Source: Lactiplantibacillus plantarum (GTDB lineage: Bacteria; Bacillota; Bacilli; Lactobacillales; Lactobacillaceae). Taken from it: 64,000 nt of DNA. Below the pieces are notes generated by a model. That model was not told the origin of the DNA. It did not search any database and saw nothing but the letters and a program-made list of their open reading frames with translations. Shown in pieces: positions 1-8,253 of the stretch; position 1 is the first letter of the stretch, and every line of letters starts with the position of its first letter. The stretch spans positions 186,001 through 250,000 of the forward strand of contig NZ_CP039121.1 in the NCBI RefSeq assembly GCF_014131735.1. The letters are read 5' to 3'. Both the position numbers and the translations under genes were made by a program.

Positions 1-352
1 CGCATGCCAAGTTACTGTAGGCGATATTAATGACCAGGAAGTCTTGACACAAGCAATTGCACAAAGTGATATTTTGGCTAACGCAACCAAGGCCGGTATG
101 GCACCGAATGTTGAACAAACTAATATTAAGGATATGACCGTTTTTCGTTCTGATTTAGTTGTGACAGATACTGTTTATAATCCTGTTACCACAAAAATGT
201 TAGCAGATGCAGCTGAACATGGAAGCAAAACAATTGGCGGTAAGGGGATGCTGGTTTGGCAAGGTGCCGCAGCGTTCAAATTGTACACAGGCCAAGAAAT
301 GCCCGTTGAAGAAGTAACGCAACGGTTCTTCTCAGATGATGGGGGACGTTAA
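1..352 (+). CDS. Shikimate/quinate dehydrogenase family protein (5'-truncated by window edge)
   Basis: Only the C-terminal part of the protein is present; the frame is open to the left edge (codons from base 2), so the apparent TTG at 44 is internal. The tail carries the family's C-terminal block DTVYNPVTTKML and QGAAAFKLYTG, close to the same region of the complete paralogue at 2697-3581. The family reduces 3-dehydroshikimate to shikimate with NADPH, or acts on quinate with NAD. The stop is followed after 1 base by the MFS transporter start, so the two are co-transcribed. Which of shikimate or quinate is the real substrate cannot be told from this fragment. Confidence 0.9.
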   Translation, partial: ACQVTVGDINDQEVLTQAIAQSDILANATKAGMAPNVEQTNIKDMTVFRSDLVVTDTVYNPVTTKMLADAAEHGSKTIGGKGMLVWQGAAAFKLYTGQEMPVEEVTQRFFSDDGGR

Positions 353-353
353 G

Positions 354-1595
354 ATGACAAGTAACACAAATTCAAACCGTAAATATTATGTAACAGCATT
401 GGCATTGTACTTTGCTTACTTTATTTTAGGAATTGCCTCTTCAATAATGGGACAGTATAAAACTGAGTTTGCAAAGGCGTGGGGCGCATCCACGCTGGCT
501 AACGGAACCATTGATGTTAGTATGGTAGTTTCTGTCATTGCTGCCTATGGTCTGGGACGGCTGATTGCTTACCCATTTGCTGGTCCAGTCTCTGATAGGA
601 TTGGGCGTCGTATCAGTGGTTTCATTGGAATTGCGTTGTACGCCGTATTCTTTTTTGGGATGATCACAGTTCACAGCATGTGGTGGGCGTATGCTATTGG
701 TATTATTAACGGGATTGCTAATTCGTTCTTGGATACCTGTGTGTCACCAAGTGTGATGGAAATCTTTCCTAAATCGGCCTCAATTGCAAATCTATTTACA
801 AAGTTTGCCATAACGGTTGCTCAGTTTGTATTGCCGTTCGTTATTGGTTTGGTTGCTAGTGCTCAAATGTCATATCGAGTCATTTTTATCGGGTGTGGAA
901 TTTTAATGATTGCTGATGCAATCTTAGTTCTGGTTTTACCATTTCCTAAGCAAGATAAAGCAACTGCTGAGGCTAAAACGACTACTGACAAACCGAAGCA
1001 TCGTTTCACACCAGCTGCGATTGCATCAATTTTAATTGGTTTTACTAGTTCAGCGACGTTTATGATTTGGTTGAATTGCAATCAAGAGCTAGGAGCTAGT
1101 TACGGAATCAAAGACCCCAGTATCCTGCAATCATTTTATGCGGTTGGTGCAACGGTAGCGGTCTTATTAACTGCTCAGTTTATCCATATGGGGCTGAAAG
1201 AGACGACCGTATTAGTACTATATCCAAGTATTTCAATCGTCATGTTAATGTTATGTTATTTCATTAATAATCCAGTCATTCTCTATATTGGTAGTTTTGT
1301 TATTGGTTACGCTGCTGCTGGTGGGGTACTACAATTGGCGACCTCTACGACCATTGGTTTCTTTCCAGATAGTAAAGGTCTAGCGACATCCCTTGTAATG
1401 ATTGCCTCAAGCGTGGCTAATTATGCTGTATTATCAGCTGCGGCATACTTGACAAAAGTTACCGGTGCTGATGCGCCACGGATGATAATTCTAATGAACA
1501 TTGTGATTACGTTAATTGGGGTTGGTTTAGCATTGATTGTGAAACATGGTGGTCGGTCAACACGTACGTCGGCTGCTTCCGGTGTTGAAAGTTAA
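354..1595 (+). CDS. MFS transporter, probable shikimate/quinate-type carrier
   Basis: A 413-residue major facilitator protein with about 12 hydrophobic segments and the loop 2-3 signature GPVSDRIGRR near residue 80. The start at 354 is preferred over the upstream ATG at 336 because GGGGGA lies about 8 bases before it; 336 lies inside the preceding gene. A hydrophilic central loop (residues about 200-220, Lys/Thr rich) separates the two halves. Lying directly behind a shikimate dehydrogenase paralogue and before a LysR gene and dehydroquinate dehydratase, it probably moves a cyclohexane carboxylate (shikimate, quinate or dehydroshikimate). The substrate is inference from context; the MFS call is firm. 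Confidence 0.85.
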   Translation: MTSNTNSNRKYYVTALALYFAYFILGIASSIMGQYKTEFAKAWGASTLANGTIDVSMVVSVIAAYGLGRLIAYPFAGPVSDRIGRRISGFIGIALYAVFFFGMITVHSMWWAYAIGIINGIANSFLDTCVSPSVMEIFPKSASIANLFTKFAITVAQFVLPFVIGLVASAQMSYRVIFIGCGILMIADAILVLVLPFPKQDKATAEAKTTTDKPKHRFTPAAIASILIGFTSSATFMIWLNCNQELGASYGIKDPSILQSFYAVGATVAVLLTAQFIHMGLKETTVLVLYPSISIVMLMLCYFINNPVILYIGSFVIGYAAAGGVLQLATSTTIGFFPDSKGLATSLVMIASSVANYAVLSAAAYLTKVTGADAPRMIILMNIVITLIGVGLALIVKHGGRSTRTSAASGVES

Positions 1596-1597
1596 TT

Positions 1598-1630
1598 AAA
1601 AATTGCGCCTTCAATAAAGGCGCAATTTTT
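1598..1630. terminator. Bidirectional terminator between MFS and LysR genes
   Basis: A 14-bp perfect stem (AAAAATTGCGCCTT, loop of 5, AAGGCGCAATTTTT) with A and T runs on both sides, between two convergent genes. Confidence 0.85.
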
Positions 1631-2558
1631 AGATTGATCGTTCTTGATTAGTGTAATGTTGCCAACAATAACTGCGAATAAACTCTTGGAAACGGTGGAC
1701 GGCAGGTGTAATAAAACCACTGCGACGAACGACTAAGTAAATTTGATGTTGTAATGGCTGATCAGCTAAGTGTTTGATTTGAACACGCTCGGGATTTAAA
1801 AGTGGTAAGTAGGGCATTAGCGCAACACCCATATTGTAACGAACAAACCCAGCCATAGTATGATCTTCTTCTACTTCATAAGCTACCTTGGGCTGAACGT
1901 GGGCTGCTGATAGGATTTGGTCGATTAATGGTCGCAAGCCGCTATTCTGTGAAAATAAGATCATTGGATAAGGTGCTAGGTCTTCAACGTGTAGCGGATT
2001 TTTTTGTACCGCGGGATGATCATTTGGAACAACTGCAACAATTTCTTGTTGAACTAGTGGGATAAAGTCAAAGAGATGGGCAGTTAGCTGCTCACCCAGT
2101 CTATCGACGTTAGAGGCTAGAACGATGTCGTATTTTTCATCGGCTAGTGCTTGCAGGAGCACACCGGAGTTTCCTTGACCAAGCTCAAAAGTAATTGCTT
2201 GATTTTCGCTTTGATTTTTGAAATGGGACAGTAACTCAGGAACTAGTTGCTGTCCAAGGGTGTAGGTAAATCCTAATTTAACATGACCGGTATCTGGATC
2301 CATAAGTTGTTTGACGAGTTCGTTGCCTTGTGATAAATCATTTAAAGTAGCAGTGACGTATTTCAAATAAACACCGCCAATTGATGTTAACTTGATATTA
2401 CGGCCATCTGCTTCAAAAAGTGGAACACCCAATTCGTGTTCGAGTTTTTTGATGGCATAACTCAACGAAGGCTGTGAGATACCTAAGTTTTCGGCAGCCT
2501 TTGCCATATGTTGTGTTCGAGCTAGCTCTTTGAAAAAAACTAAATGTCTTAAATTCAT
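1629..2558 (-). CDS. LysR-family transcriptional regulator of the shikimate-type cluster
   Basis: A 309-residue LysR protein: an N-terminal winged HTH (residues 1-60, with HMAKAAENLGISQPSLSYAIKKLE), then a two-lobed effector domain (about 90-300). The start is the ATG at 2558, where AAAGGAG sits 8 bases upstream and translation begins with MNLRHLVFF, the usual LysR N-terminus; an 18-residue upstream extension to 2612 has no such support. It is divergent from the shikimate dehydrogenase at 2697, the classic LysR arrangement, so it probably controls that operon and itself. Its inducer is unknown; a pathway acid is the obvious candidate. Confidence 0.9.
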   Translation of the reverse strand: MNLRHLVFFKELARTQHMAKAAENLGISQPSLSYAIKKLEHELGVPLFEADGRNIKLTSIGGVYLKYVTATLNDLSQGNELVKQLMDPDTGHVKLGFTYTLGQQLVPELLSHFKNQSENQAITFELGQGNSGVLLQALADEKYDIVLASNVDRLGEQLTAHLFDFIPLVQQEIVAVVPNDHPAVQKNPLHVEDLAPYPMILFSQNSGLRPLIDQILSAAHVQPKVAYEVEEDHTMAGFVRYNMGVALMPYLPLLNPERVQIKHLADQPLQHQIYLVVRRSGFITPAVHRFQEFIRSYCWQHYTNQERSI

Positions 2559-2652
2559 GAGGAATGCTCCTTTACTCATAGATAACTTTGATGATTTAAA
2601 CAACTCATCCATATTTATTATATTAAACTAATTTGCTAACATAACAAGTGAA

Positions 2653-2680
2653 TTGAGTAACAAACAGATAAAAATAATAT
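2653..2680 (+). promoter_or_regulatory. Promoter of the shikimate dehydrogenase operon
   Basis: TTGAGT and TAATAT separated by 16 bases, 17 bases before the Shine-Dalgarno AGGAG of the gene at 2697. It lies in the divergent LysR intergenic region, so an activator site is expected just upstream. Confidence 0.5.
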
Positions 2681-2696
2681 TTAGGAGTGGTTTTTC

Positions 2697-3581
2697 ATGG
2701 CAGAACGAATTGATGGGCATACTTTACTGATTGGTTTAATGGCGTATCCAATTCGTCATTCAATGTCCCCAACTATGCATAACAATGCTTTTGCTAAATT
2801 AGGACTAAATTACGCTTACTTAGCATTTGAAGTGACGAATGAAACGCTGCCAAGTGCAATTGAGTCAATCAGAACACTTGATATGCGTGGCTCCAATATT
2901 TCAATGCCAAACAAGCAAAAAGTGATTCCATTGCTTGATAAGCTTGATCCAGCAGCTAAAATGGTGGGTGCGGTTAATACAATTGTTAATGATGATGGTG
3001 TTTTAACAGGTTATACGACTGATGGCATCGGATTTATGAAAGCGCTCGCGGATGAAGGCTTGGATATTCGCGAACATAAAATGACGCTAGCTGGTGCTGG
3101 TGGTGCCGGGACTGCGATCGCAGTGCAGGCTGCATTGGATGGTGTCAAAGAAATATCTATTTTTAATATGCACGATGCAACATGGGCAAATGCCGAACGG
3201 AACGTTAAACTAATTAATGAGCAGACCGACTGTCACGCCACTTTACACTCATTAGAAGATCGTGATGATTTCAAACGGGAAATCCAAAGCTCTTATATCT
3301 ATACTGATTCGACAGGTGTTGGAATGAAACCACTTGAAGATAAGACGCTTGTGGACGATCCTAGTTGGTTCAGCTCAGACCAAATTGTGTTTGATACAGT
3401 ATATGCACCACGAACGACTAAATTAATGAAGGTAGCTCGTCAAGCAGGATTGAAGCATGTTTACAATGGTTTAGGTATGATGCTTGAACAAGGTGCAGCA
3501 GCCTTTAAGCTGTGGACTGGCGAAGACATGCCAGTTGATTACATTCATCAGATTCTGTTTAGTGATGATCAGGATAAATAA
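2697..3581 (+). CDS. aroE: Shikimate dehydrogenase (AroE family)
   Basis: A 294-residue, full-length member of the shikimate/quinate dehydrogenase family. The substrate domain at the N-terminus has the PIRHSMSPTMHN block (Ser residues that bind the carboxylate) and SNISMPNKQ with the catalytic Lys; AGAGGAGTA (residues about 130-140) is the dinucleotide-binding glycine loop; the C-terminus has NGLGMMLEQGAAAF. AGGAG lies 9 bases before the ATG. It heads an operon with dehydroquinate dehydratase 23 bases downstream. With a second paralogue at the window start and no other aromatic biosynthesis genes here, I favour a catabolic or reductive role over the housekeeping shikimate pathway. Confidence 0.9.
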   Translation: MAERIDGHTLLIGLMAYPIRHSMSPTMHNNAFAKLGLNYAYLAFEVTNETLPSAIESIRTLDMRGSNISMPNKQKVIPLLDKLDPAAKMVGAVNTIVNDDGVLTGYTTDGIGFMKALADEGLDIREHKMTLAGAGGAGTAIAVQAALDGVKEISIFNMHDATWANAERNVKLINEQTDCHATLHSLEDRDDFKREIQSSYIYTDSTGVGMKPLEDKTLVDDPSWFSSDQIVFDTVYAPRTTKLMKVARQAGLKHVYNGLGMMLEQGAAAFKLWTGEDMPVDYIHQILFSDDQDK

Positions 3582-3604
3582 TTGATGACAGGAGGCAAGT
3601 TAAG

Positions 3605-4363
3605 ATGCAACCAGCGATAAAGCTACGAAATATTGAACTTGGTAGTGGTCGACCTAAGTTGGCAGTGCCTATCACAGGAACGACGATTAATGATATTTTA
3701 GCAGCGACGACACCGATTTTAGCTGCACAGCCAGATGTCGTTGAATGGCGAATTGATTTTTTCAAGGATGTAATTAATCCAGAAAAGTTGAAATCGGCCG
3801 GTCAGCAACTTCGTCAGGCTTTAGGTGATATTGCCTTATTAACTACTTTCCGAACTAAAGGTGAAGGCGGCGAATTAGCACTATCAGATACTGAGTATTT
3901 TAAACTGTGTGAGACGGTCTTAGATGGTGGGTTCACGGATGCCTTAGATGTTGAGCGTTACCATGACGAACAAGCTGTTAAACAAATTGTTGCAGCAGCT
4001 CATGAGCATCAAGTAGTTGTGATCATGAGTAATCATGATTTTGATAAAACGCCGGCGGTTGCTGAGATCGTTAAGCGCCTTACTAGTATGGTCGATTATG
4101 GTGCTGACGTTGCTAAGATGGCTGTGATGCCACAATCGGTGGAGGATGTCTTAACATTACTGACAGCGACTAATATTGCACGCCAAACACTACCACAGCC
4201 AGTAATCACAATGTCGATGGGTGACTTAGGAAAAGTGTCACGGCTTGCTGGTGAAGTGTTCGGCTCTTGTTTATCATTTGCAACGGTCGGGGCGGCTTCG
4301 GCACCTGGGCAAATTGCACTTGAAAATTTACGGCCGGAATTGGAAGATCTGAAGTTAAATTAA
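3605..4363 (+). CDS. aroD: 3-dehydroquinate dehydratase, type I
   Basis: A 252-residue TIM-barrel enzyme interconverting 3-dehydroquinate and 3-dehydroshikimate through a Schiff base. The family's active-site elements are all visible: EWRIDFF (substrate-binding Glu/Arg), SNHDFDKTP with the catalytic His (about residue 140), and ADVAKMAVMP with the Schiff-base Lys (about residue 165); the C-terminal lid has FATVGAASAPGQI. GGAGG precedes the ATG at good spacing. It sits between shikimate dehydrogenase and ApbE in one orientation, with gaps of about 23-33 bases, consistent with one operon for conversion of quinate- or shikimate-type acids. Confidence 0.93.
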   Translation: MQPAIKLRNIELGSGRPKLAVPITGTTINDILAATTPILAAQPDVVEWRIDFFKDVINPEKLKSAGQQLRQALGDIALLTTFRTKGEGGELALSDTEYFKLCETVLDGGFTDALDVERYHDEQAVKQIVAAAHEHQVVVIMSNHDFDKTPAVAEIVKRLTSMVDYGADVAKMAVMPQSVEDVLTLLTATNIARQTLPQPVITMSMGDLGKVSRLAGEVFGSCLSFATVGAASAPGQIALENLRPELEDLKLN

Positions 4364-4396
4364 AGCATAACTGAAAGAAATCGTGAGGTCAGAGTG

Positions 4397-5353
4397 ATGA
4401 TTGGGACACAAAAAAAGTATGTTTCACAATTTACGATGATGGGAACCGTCATCTCGCTGACATTATTTGAGCCGAATCAGTTAGCGGTCGAAGCGGTCTA
4501 TGATTACTTGCAGCGGATGGATGGTGTCTTTTCTGTCAATCGTGCCGATTCAGAATTAGCTGCGATCAATCAATATGCCGGTATTCATCCAGTTTTGGTT
4601 AGCACTGAATGCTTTCAACTAGTGTCGGATGCTATTAAGTACACAAAGCAATATGCGGATAGTTTTAATGTGCTAATTGGACCGTTGGTTAAACTTTGGA
4701 AGATTGGTTTTGGTGGGCATCAAGTACCAGCGGCCAAGGGAATTAGCCAACGATTAGCCTTATTAGATACGCACGAAGTTATCCTAGATGAAGCCCAATC
4801 GAGTATCTACTTGCGTCAATCTGGCATGCAATTAGATCTTGGTGCGATTGCCAAGGGGTATTTTGCCGATCAGGTCGTTAAGCAGTTACAGCAGGCTGGC
4901 ATTACCAGCGCTATTGTTAATCTTGGTGGTAACGTTAAGCTATTAGGGGCCAATCCGCTAACCGATAATCGGCGTTGGCAAGTTGGAATTCAAGCACCCG
5001 AAGCGCCACGTGGCTATCCAGCGCTACAGGTTGAAACGCCTGCTAGAACGGTAGTGACGTCAGGTATCTTCGAACGATATTTTAAAATTGGCAATCACCG
5101 CTACCACCATATCCTTGATCCGCGAACTGGTTATCCGGTTGAAAATCAAGTTGATCAGGTGTCGATTATAACTGAACGGTCAGAATTAGCTGAAGTGTTA
5201 TCAACGGTGGCCTACTTTGAAGGGCCAAACCGTGGTTGTCAACTAATCGAACAGTTGCCACATACGGAAGCAATTTTTATTGATCATGAACAACAGGTAA
5301 CAGTTACCAGTGGCTTAACGCCGCGACGCAAAGGAGTGTTTACTATTGAGTAA
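4397..5353 (+). CDS. apbE: FAD:protein FMN transferase (ApbE family)
   Basis: A 318-residue ApbE-family flavin transferase, which attaches FMN covalently to Thr or Ser in a D-x-x-(S/T)-G-A-(T/S) motif. Family blocks seen: MMGTVISL near the N-terminus, DLGAIAKGYFADQ around residue 155, NLGGN, and HHILDPRTGYPV near residue 235. No lipobox or signal peptide is visible, so it should act in the cytoplasm. GAGG lies 8 bases before the ATG at 4397; a GTG at 4394 is a less likely start. It overlaps the next gene by 8 bases, and that gene's product carries the target motif, so enzyme and substrate are encoded together. Confidence 0.9.
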   Translation: MIGTQKKYVSQFTMMGTVISLTLFEPNQLAVEAVYDYLQRMDGVFSVNRADSELAAINQYAGIHPVLVSTECFQLVSDAIKYTKQYADSFNVLIGPLVKLWKIGFGGHQVPAAKGISQRLALLDTHEVILDEAQSSIYLRQSGMQLDLGAIAKGYFADQVVKQLQQAGITSAIVNLGGNVKLLGANPLTDNRRWQVGIQAPEAPRGYPALQVETPARTVVTSGIFERYFKIGNHRYHHILDPRTGYPVENQVDQVSIITERSELAEVLSTVAYFEGPNRGCQLIEQLPHTEAIFIDHEQQVTVTSGLTPRRKGVFTIE

Positions 5354-7637
5354 AAAACAAATTACCGGCCAAGCAATGGGCCACAACGGTATTATCAATT
5401 ATGAAGTTGACGTGCAAGATAATAAGATTGAGGATTTGAAAATATTAAAGCATTCCGAAACGTCGGGGATCTTTAACCAAGTCATTGATAAATTGAAACA
5501 AAATATCATTACGGAACAATCATTCAATGTTGACACAATTAGTGGTGCAACGGTGATGACCCAAGCGTTACTTAAGTCGGCAGATAAGGCTGTAACCGAT
5601 GCTGGTGTTGATGTGCAGCCAGTTCCTAAGAAAAAAGCCCCCAAGACGCAAAACTTGCGGACCGACGTGCTCATTATTGGTGGCGGAGAAGCGGGCTTAG
5701 TCGCTGGCTGTCGAGCGTTGACAATGGGTCAGAAGGTTATCTTAGTTGAAAAGAACGGCTATCTTGGTGGTGCGACGATTCTGAATGGTTCTAACGTTGT
5801 TGGTACCGGGTCTGATGTTGCTGCGCAAATTTTTGATAATAATCATGATACGCCAGAAATGTTGGCACAAGATGTTGCTCGTGAAAGCTTGGAGACGAAC
5901 TATCCAGCTTTGACCGACCTAATGGTGCATAACATTGGTCCAGCCATTGATTTTATTAGTAAGTTTGCAGATTTACATTATCAAAAAGCACAGACGCAAA
6001 CGCCAGAACATTCGATTAACCGTCAGATTGAACTACCTTCAGCAAGTAGCTATGAATTCATTCAAAAAGTTTCGAAGGCGTTTGCTGCTGCGGGTGGTCA
6101 AATTATGTTGGATACTCGAGTCGAGAAGCTTATGTTGGACAACGATAAAAAGTTACGCGGTGTGATTGCTGCTCAAAAGGACCAAACAGTCAACATCAAG
6201 GCACGTTCAGTTGTGCTTGCTGCAGGTGGTCATGGCGCTAACCAAAAGATGCGTGGTACTGAAAGCGAAGGCATTGATTATTATGGCCCAATGACTTCCA
6301 CTGGGGATGCCTATCAATTTAATGGTGATTTGGATTTGCAAACGCACGATTTAGGTTGGTACAAGCTGTATCCACATGGTGTTGAAGTGGAACCAGGCGT
6401 TGCTAAATTGACCACGTACGCGTCGAAACAAGCAACTGATATGGGTGCAATTTACGTTAACTCTAAGGGTGATCGAATCGTTAACGAATCAAATGTTTAT
6501 ACGACTTTTCGGAATGCCATCCTTAAACAAGCGGATAAAGTTGCTTACCTAGTAATGGATGAACGGACTTGGAAGAAAGTTTACGACCTACTGATCCTGC
6601 ATGATTTCACACCAGAAGAAATTAAGAGCTTCTTTGAGAATAAGGGTAAACGGCCAGTATTTGTTAAGGGTTCTTTGGAAAGTGCTGCTGAGCAGGCCGG
6701 AATTGTGGTTGATGAATTAGTCCAAACGGTCAAAAATTATCAAGGCTATGTTCAAGATGGTCACGATCATGATTTCGGTCGTGATCCGAAGTACTTGCAC
6801 CAATTTGAAGGTGAAACATTCTACATCATTGAACAACGTGATCGCTTTGCGACGACTTTAGGTGGCTATAGTGTTGATGCTGATAACTTGCAATTGGTAA
6901 CGACTAAAAATGCACCGGTAGCTAATTACTTTGGTGCGGGGGAAATCATCGGCGGCGCTAACGGACATGATTCAATGCCAAGTATGATGAATACTTGGGG
7001 GATTTCGTCGGGTTACGTTGCCGGCGCCGCGGCTAGCGAAAACGCTCAGCGGCAGGCAACCGCGGGCGATGACGAAGCCAATATTGTGGCCATTGTGGGG
7101 ACTAACGCTTCAAAATCATATAACCGTAAGTTGTTGTATGCCATGAAAGAATTATTTGAAACGCAAGTTAATTTTGAAATTTGTGAAATTAAAGATTTAC
7201 CGCTATTCAATGAAGATGATATGGATCGGGAACCGGCAAGTGTAAAAGCGTTAGCCGCTAAGATTGAAGCCGCTGATGGTGTCGTCTTTGGCGTGCCAGA
7301 ATATGATCATTCGATTCCAGCTGCCTTGAAGAGTGCCATTGAATGGCTGTCCTGTGCAGAACATCCATTCAAAGACAAACCAGTGATGATTGTTGGGACT
7401 TCGTTAGGTATTCAAGGTACGGTACGTGCTCAGATGAACTTACGACAGATTTTGGACTCACCCGGTGTGGATGCCAAAGTTATGCCTGGTAACGAGTTCA
7501 TGTTACCTCAAGCCGGCAATAAGTTTGATGAGAACGATCATCTGAATGATGACGGTAGTGAACACTTCTTGAAGCAGTGCTTTGGGCACTTTTTAGAGGG
7601 GCTTGAATTAGCATCTAAGAAGACAGTGACGAATTAA
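5346..7637 (+). CDS. Three-domain flavoprotein reductase: FMN-binding, FAD reductase and NAD(P)H:FMN reductase fused
   Basis: A 763-residue fusion. Residues 1-90 form an FMN-binding domain with DTISGAT at 63-69, whose Thr69 is the expected ApbE attachment site. Residues about 105-560 are the fumarate/urocanate-reductase-like FAD domain (GGGEAG at 112-117). Residues about 575-760 resemble NADPH-dependent FMN reductases (VGTNASKSYNRKL; VPEYDHSIPAALKSAIEWL). The start is TTG at 5346 behind AAAGGAG. No signal peptide, so it is a soluble NAD(P)H-driven reductase of an activated C=C bond. The usual fumarate-binding HG-x-NRLGG segment reads NGHDSMPSMMN here, arguing against fumarate. Context suggests a dehydroshikimate/shikimate-type or other plant acid as acceptor. 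Confidence 0.88.
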   Translation: MSKKQITGQAMGHNGIINYEVDVQDNKIEDLKILKHSETSGIFNQVIDKLKQNIITEQSFNVDTISGATVMTQALLKSADKAVTDAGVDVQPVPKKKAPKTQNLRTDVLIIGGGEAGLVAGCRALTMGQKVILVEKNGYLGGATILNGSNVVGTGSDVAAQIFDNNHDTPEMLAQDVARESLETNYPALTDLMVHNIGPAIDFISKFADLHYQKAQTQTPEHSINRQIELPSASSYEFIQKVSKAFAAAGGQIMLDTRVEKLMLDNDKKLRGVIAAQKDQTVNIKARSVVLAAGGHGANQKMRGTESEGIDYYGPMTSTGDAYQFNGDLDLQTHDLGWYKLYPHGVEVEPGVAKLTTYASKQATDMGAIYVNSKGDRIVNESNVYTTFRNAILKQADKVAYLVMDERTWKKVYDLLILHDFTPEEIKSFFENKGKRPVFVKGSLESAAEQAGIVVDELVQTVKNYQGYVQDGHDHDFGRDPKYLHQFEGETFYIIEQRDRFATTLGGYSVDADNLQLVTTKNAPVANYFGAGEIIGGANGHDSMPSMMNTWGISSGYVAGAAASENAQRQATAGDDEANIVAIVGTNASKSYNRKLLYAMKELFETQVNFEICEIKDLPLFNEDDMDREPASVKALAAKIEAADGVVFGVPEYDHSIPAALKSAIEWLSCAEHPFKDKPVMIVGTSLGIQGTVRAQMNLRQILDSPGVDAKVMPGNEFMLPQAGNKFDENDHLNDDGSEHFLKQCFGHFLEGLELASKKTVTN

Positions 7638-7643
7638 CTACTG

Positions 7644-7692
7644 TCTAGACTAAAAGAACGTACACAACTCGTGTACGTTCTTTTAGTCTAGA
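7644..7692. terminator. Bidirectional terminator
   Basis: A perfect 22-bp inverted repeat (7644-7665 with 7671-7692, loop AACTC) containing ACTAAAAGAACG and its complement, between convergent genes. The T-rich run TTCTTTTAG is part of the stem. Confidence 0.8.
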
Positions 7693-7701
7693 TTTTAGTT
7701 G

Positions 7702-8070
7702 TTAAATCTTTTGTTCCACATCGTCGATTGTGACAACCAGGGTCGCGCGAATCCAATCAAACTTAGTATGCATTTGATCGAAATAAGCGCCACTAGTTTC
7801 AAACTTGCCGGTACCATGAATGTGGAAACCACAGCCAGTACCAGTTGTGCCGGGAATCTTGTAACTACCGACAGCAATTGTAATGTGGTTGTCGGTAGCA
7901 AAATCGGCCTCAATTGAGTGCATGCCAGCCGATGGGATCAATAGGGTATGATCATCAATAAGCTGCATATAATGACTCCAGGTGTTGACGACGTGTGCTG
8001 GTGCGGCGTTGACCGTGACGATGGTTGCGGGGGTCGTGTCTTTGATCACTTCAATAAATTTAGGGTCCAT
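7702..8070 (-). CDS. Pyridoxamine 5'-phosphate oxidase-related (FMN split-barrel) protein
   Basis: A 122-residue protein whose pattern (an N-terminal helix, PATIVTVNAAPAHVVNTWSHY, then alternating beta strands, and GTGCGFHIHGTGKF) resembles the small FMN-binding split-barrel family related to pyridoxamine phosphate oxidase. Such proteins bind flavin or F420-like cofactors in the cytoplasm; many have no defined reaction. GGAG is 8 bases before the ATG. It stands alone, convergent with the flavoprotein reductase and divergent from the aldo/keto reductase. The fold assignment is by pattern only, with no catalytic residue to confirm it. Confidence 0.6.
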   Translation of the reverse strand: MDPKFIEVIKDTTPATIVTVNAAPAHVVNTWSHYMQLIDDHTLLIPSAGMHSIEADFATDNHITIAVGSYKIPGTTGTGCGFHIHGTGKFETSGAYFDQMHTKFDWIRATLVVTIDDVEQKI

Positions 8071-8205
8071 AATAAGTACTCCTTTACGTTTATATTCTCA
8101 TAATATATTGTAATTGATATATATAAATTATCAAGTGAGAGTGTTCGATGTCTCAATAATCTTAGCGGAGGTAGCATGGTAAAACCAGGCGTTGCTTTTT
8201 ACTAA

Positions 8206-8219
8206 TGAAAGCGGTAACT
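8206..8219 (+). promoter_or_regulatory. cre site upstream of aldo/keto reductase
   Basis: TGAAAGCGGTAACT fits the CcpA consensus TGNAANCGNTNNCW at every constrained position, 35 bases before the start at 8254. Position suggests repression in glucose. Confidence 0.6.
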
Positions 8220-8253
8220 TTAGCTAGGAACGAATAACGAGAGGGTGTTTAAT

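Noticed and set aside
5346..7637. Plain 'fumarate reductase' name for the flavoprotein
   Set aside because: The fumarate-binding segment is not conserved and the protein has an extra NAD(P)H:FMN reductase domain.
7699..7917. 72-codon plus-strand ORF opposite the split-barrel gene
   Set aside because: Lies entirely antisense to a gene with good start context and family pattern.
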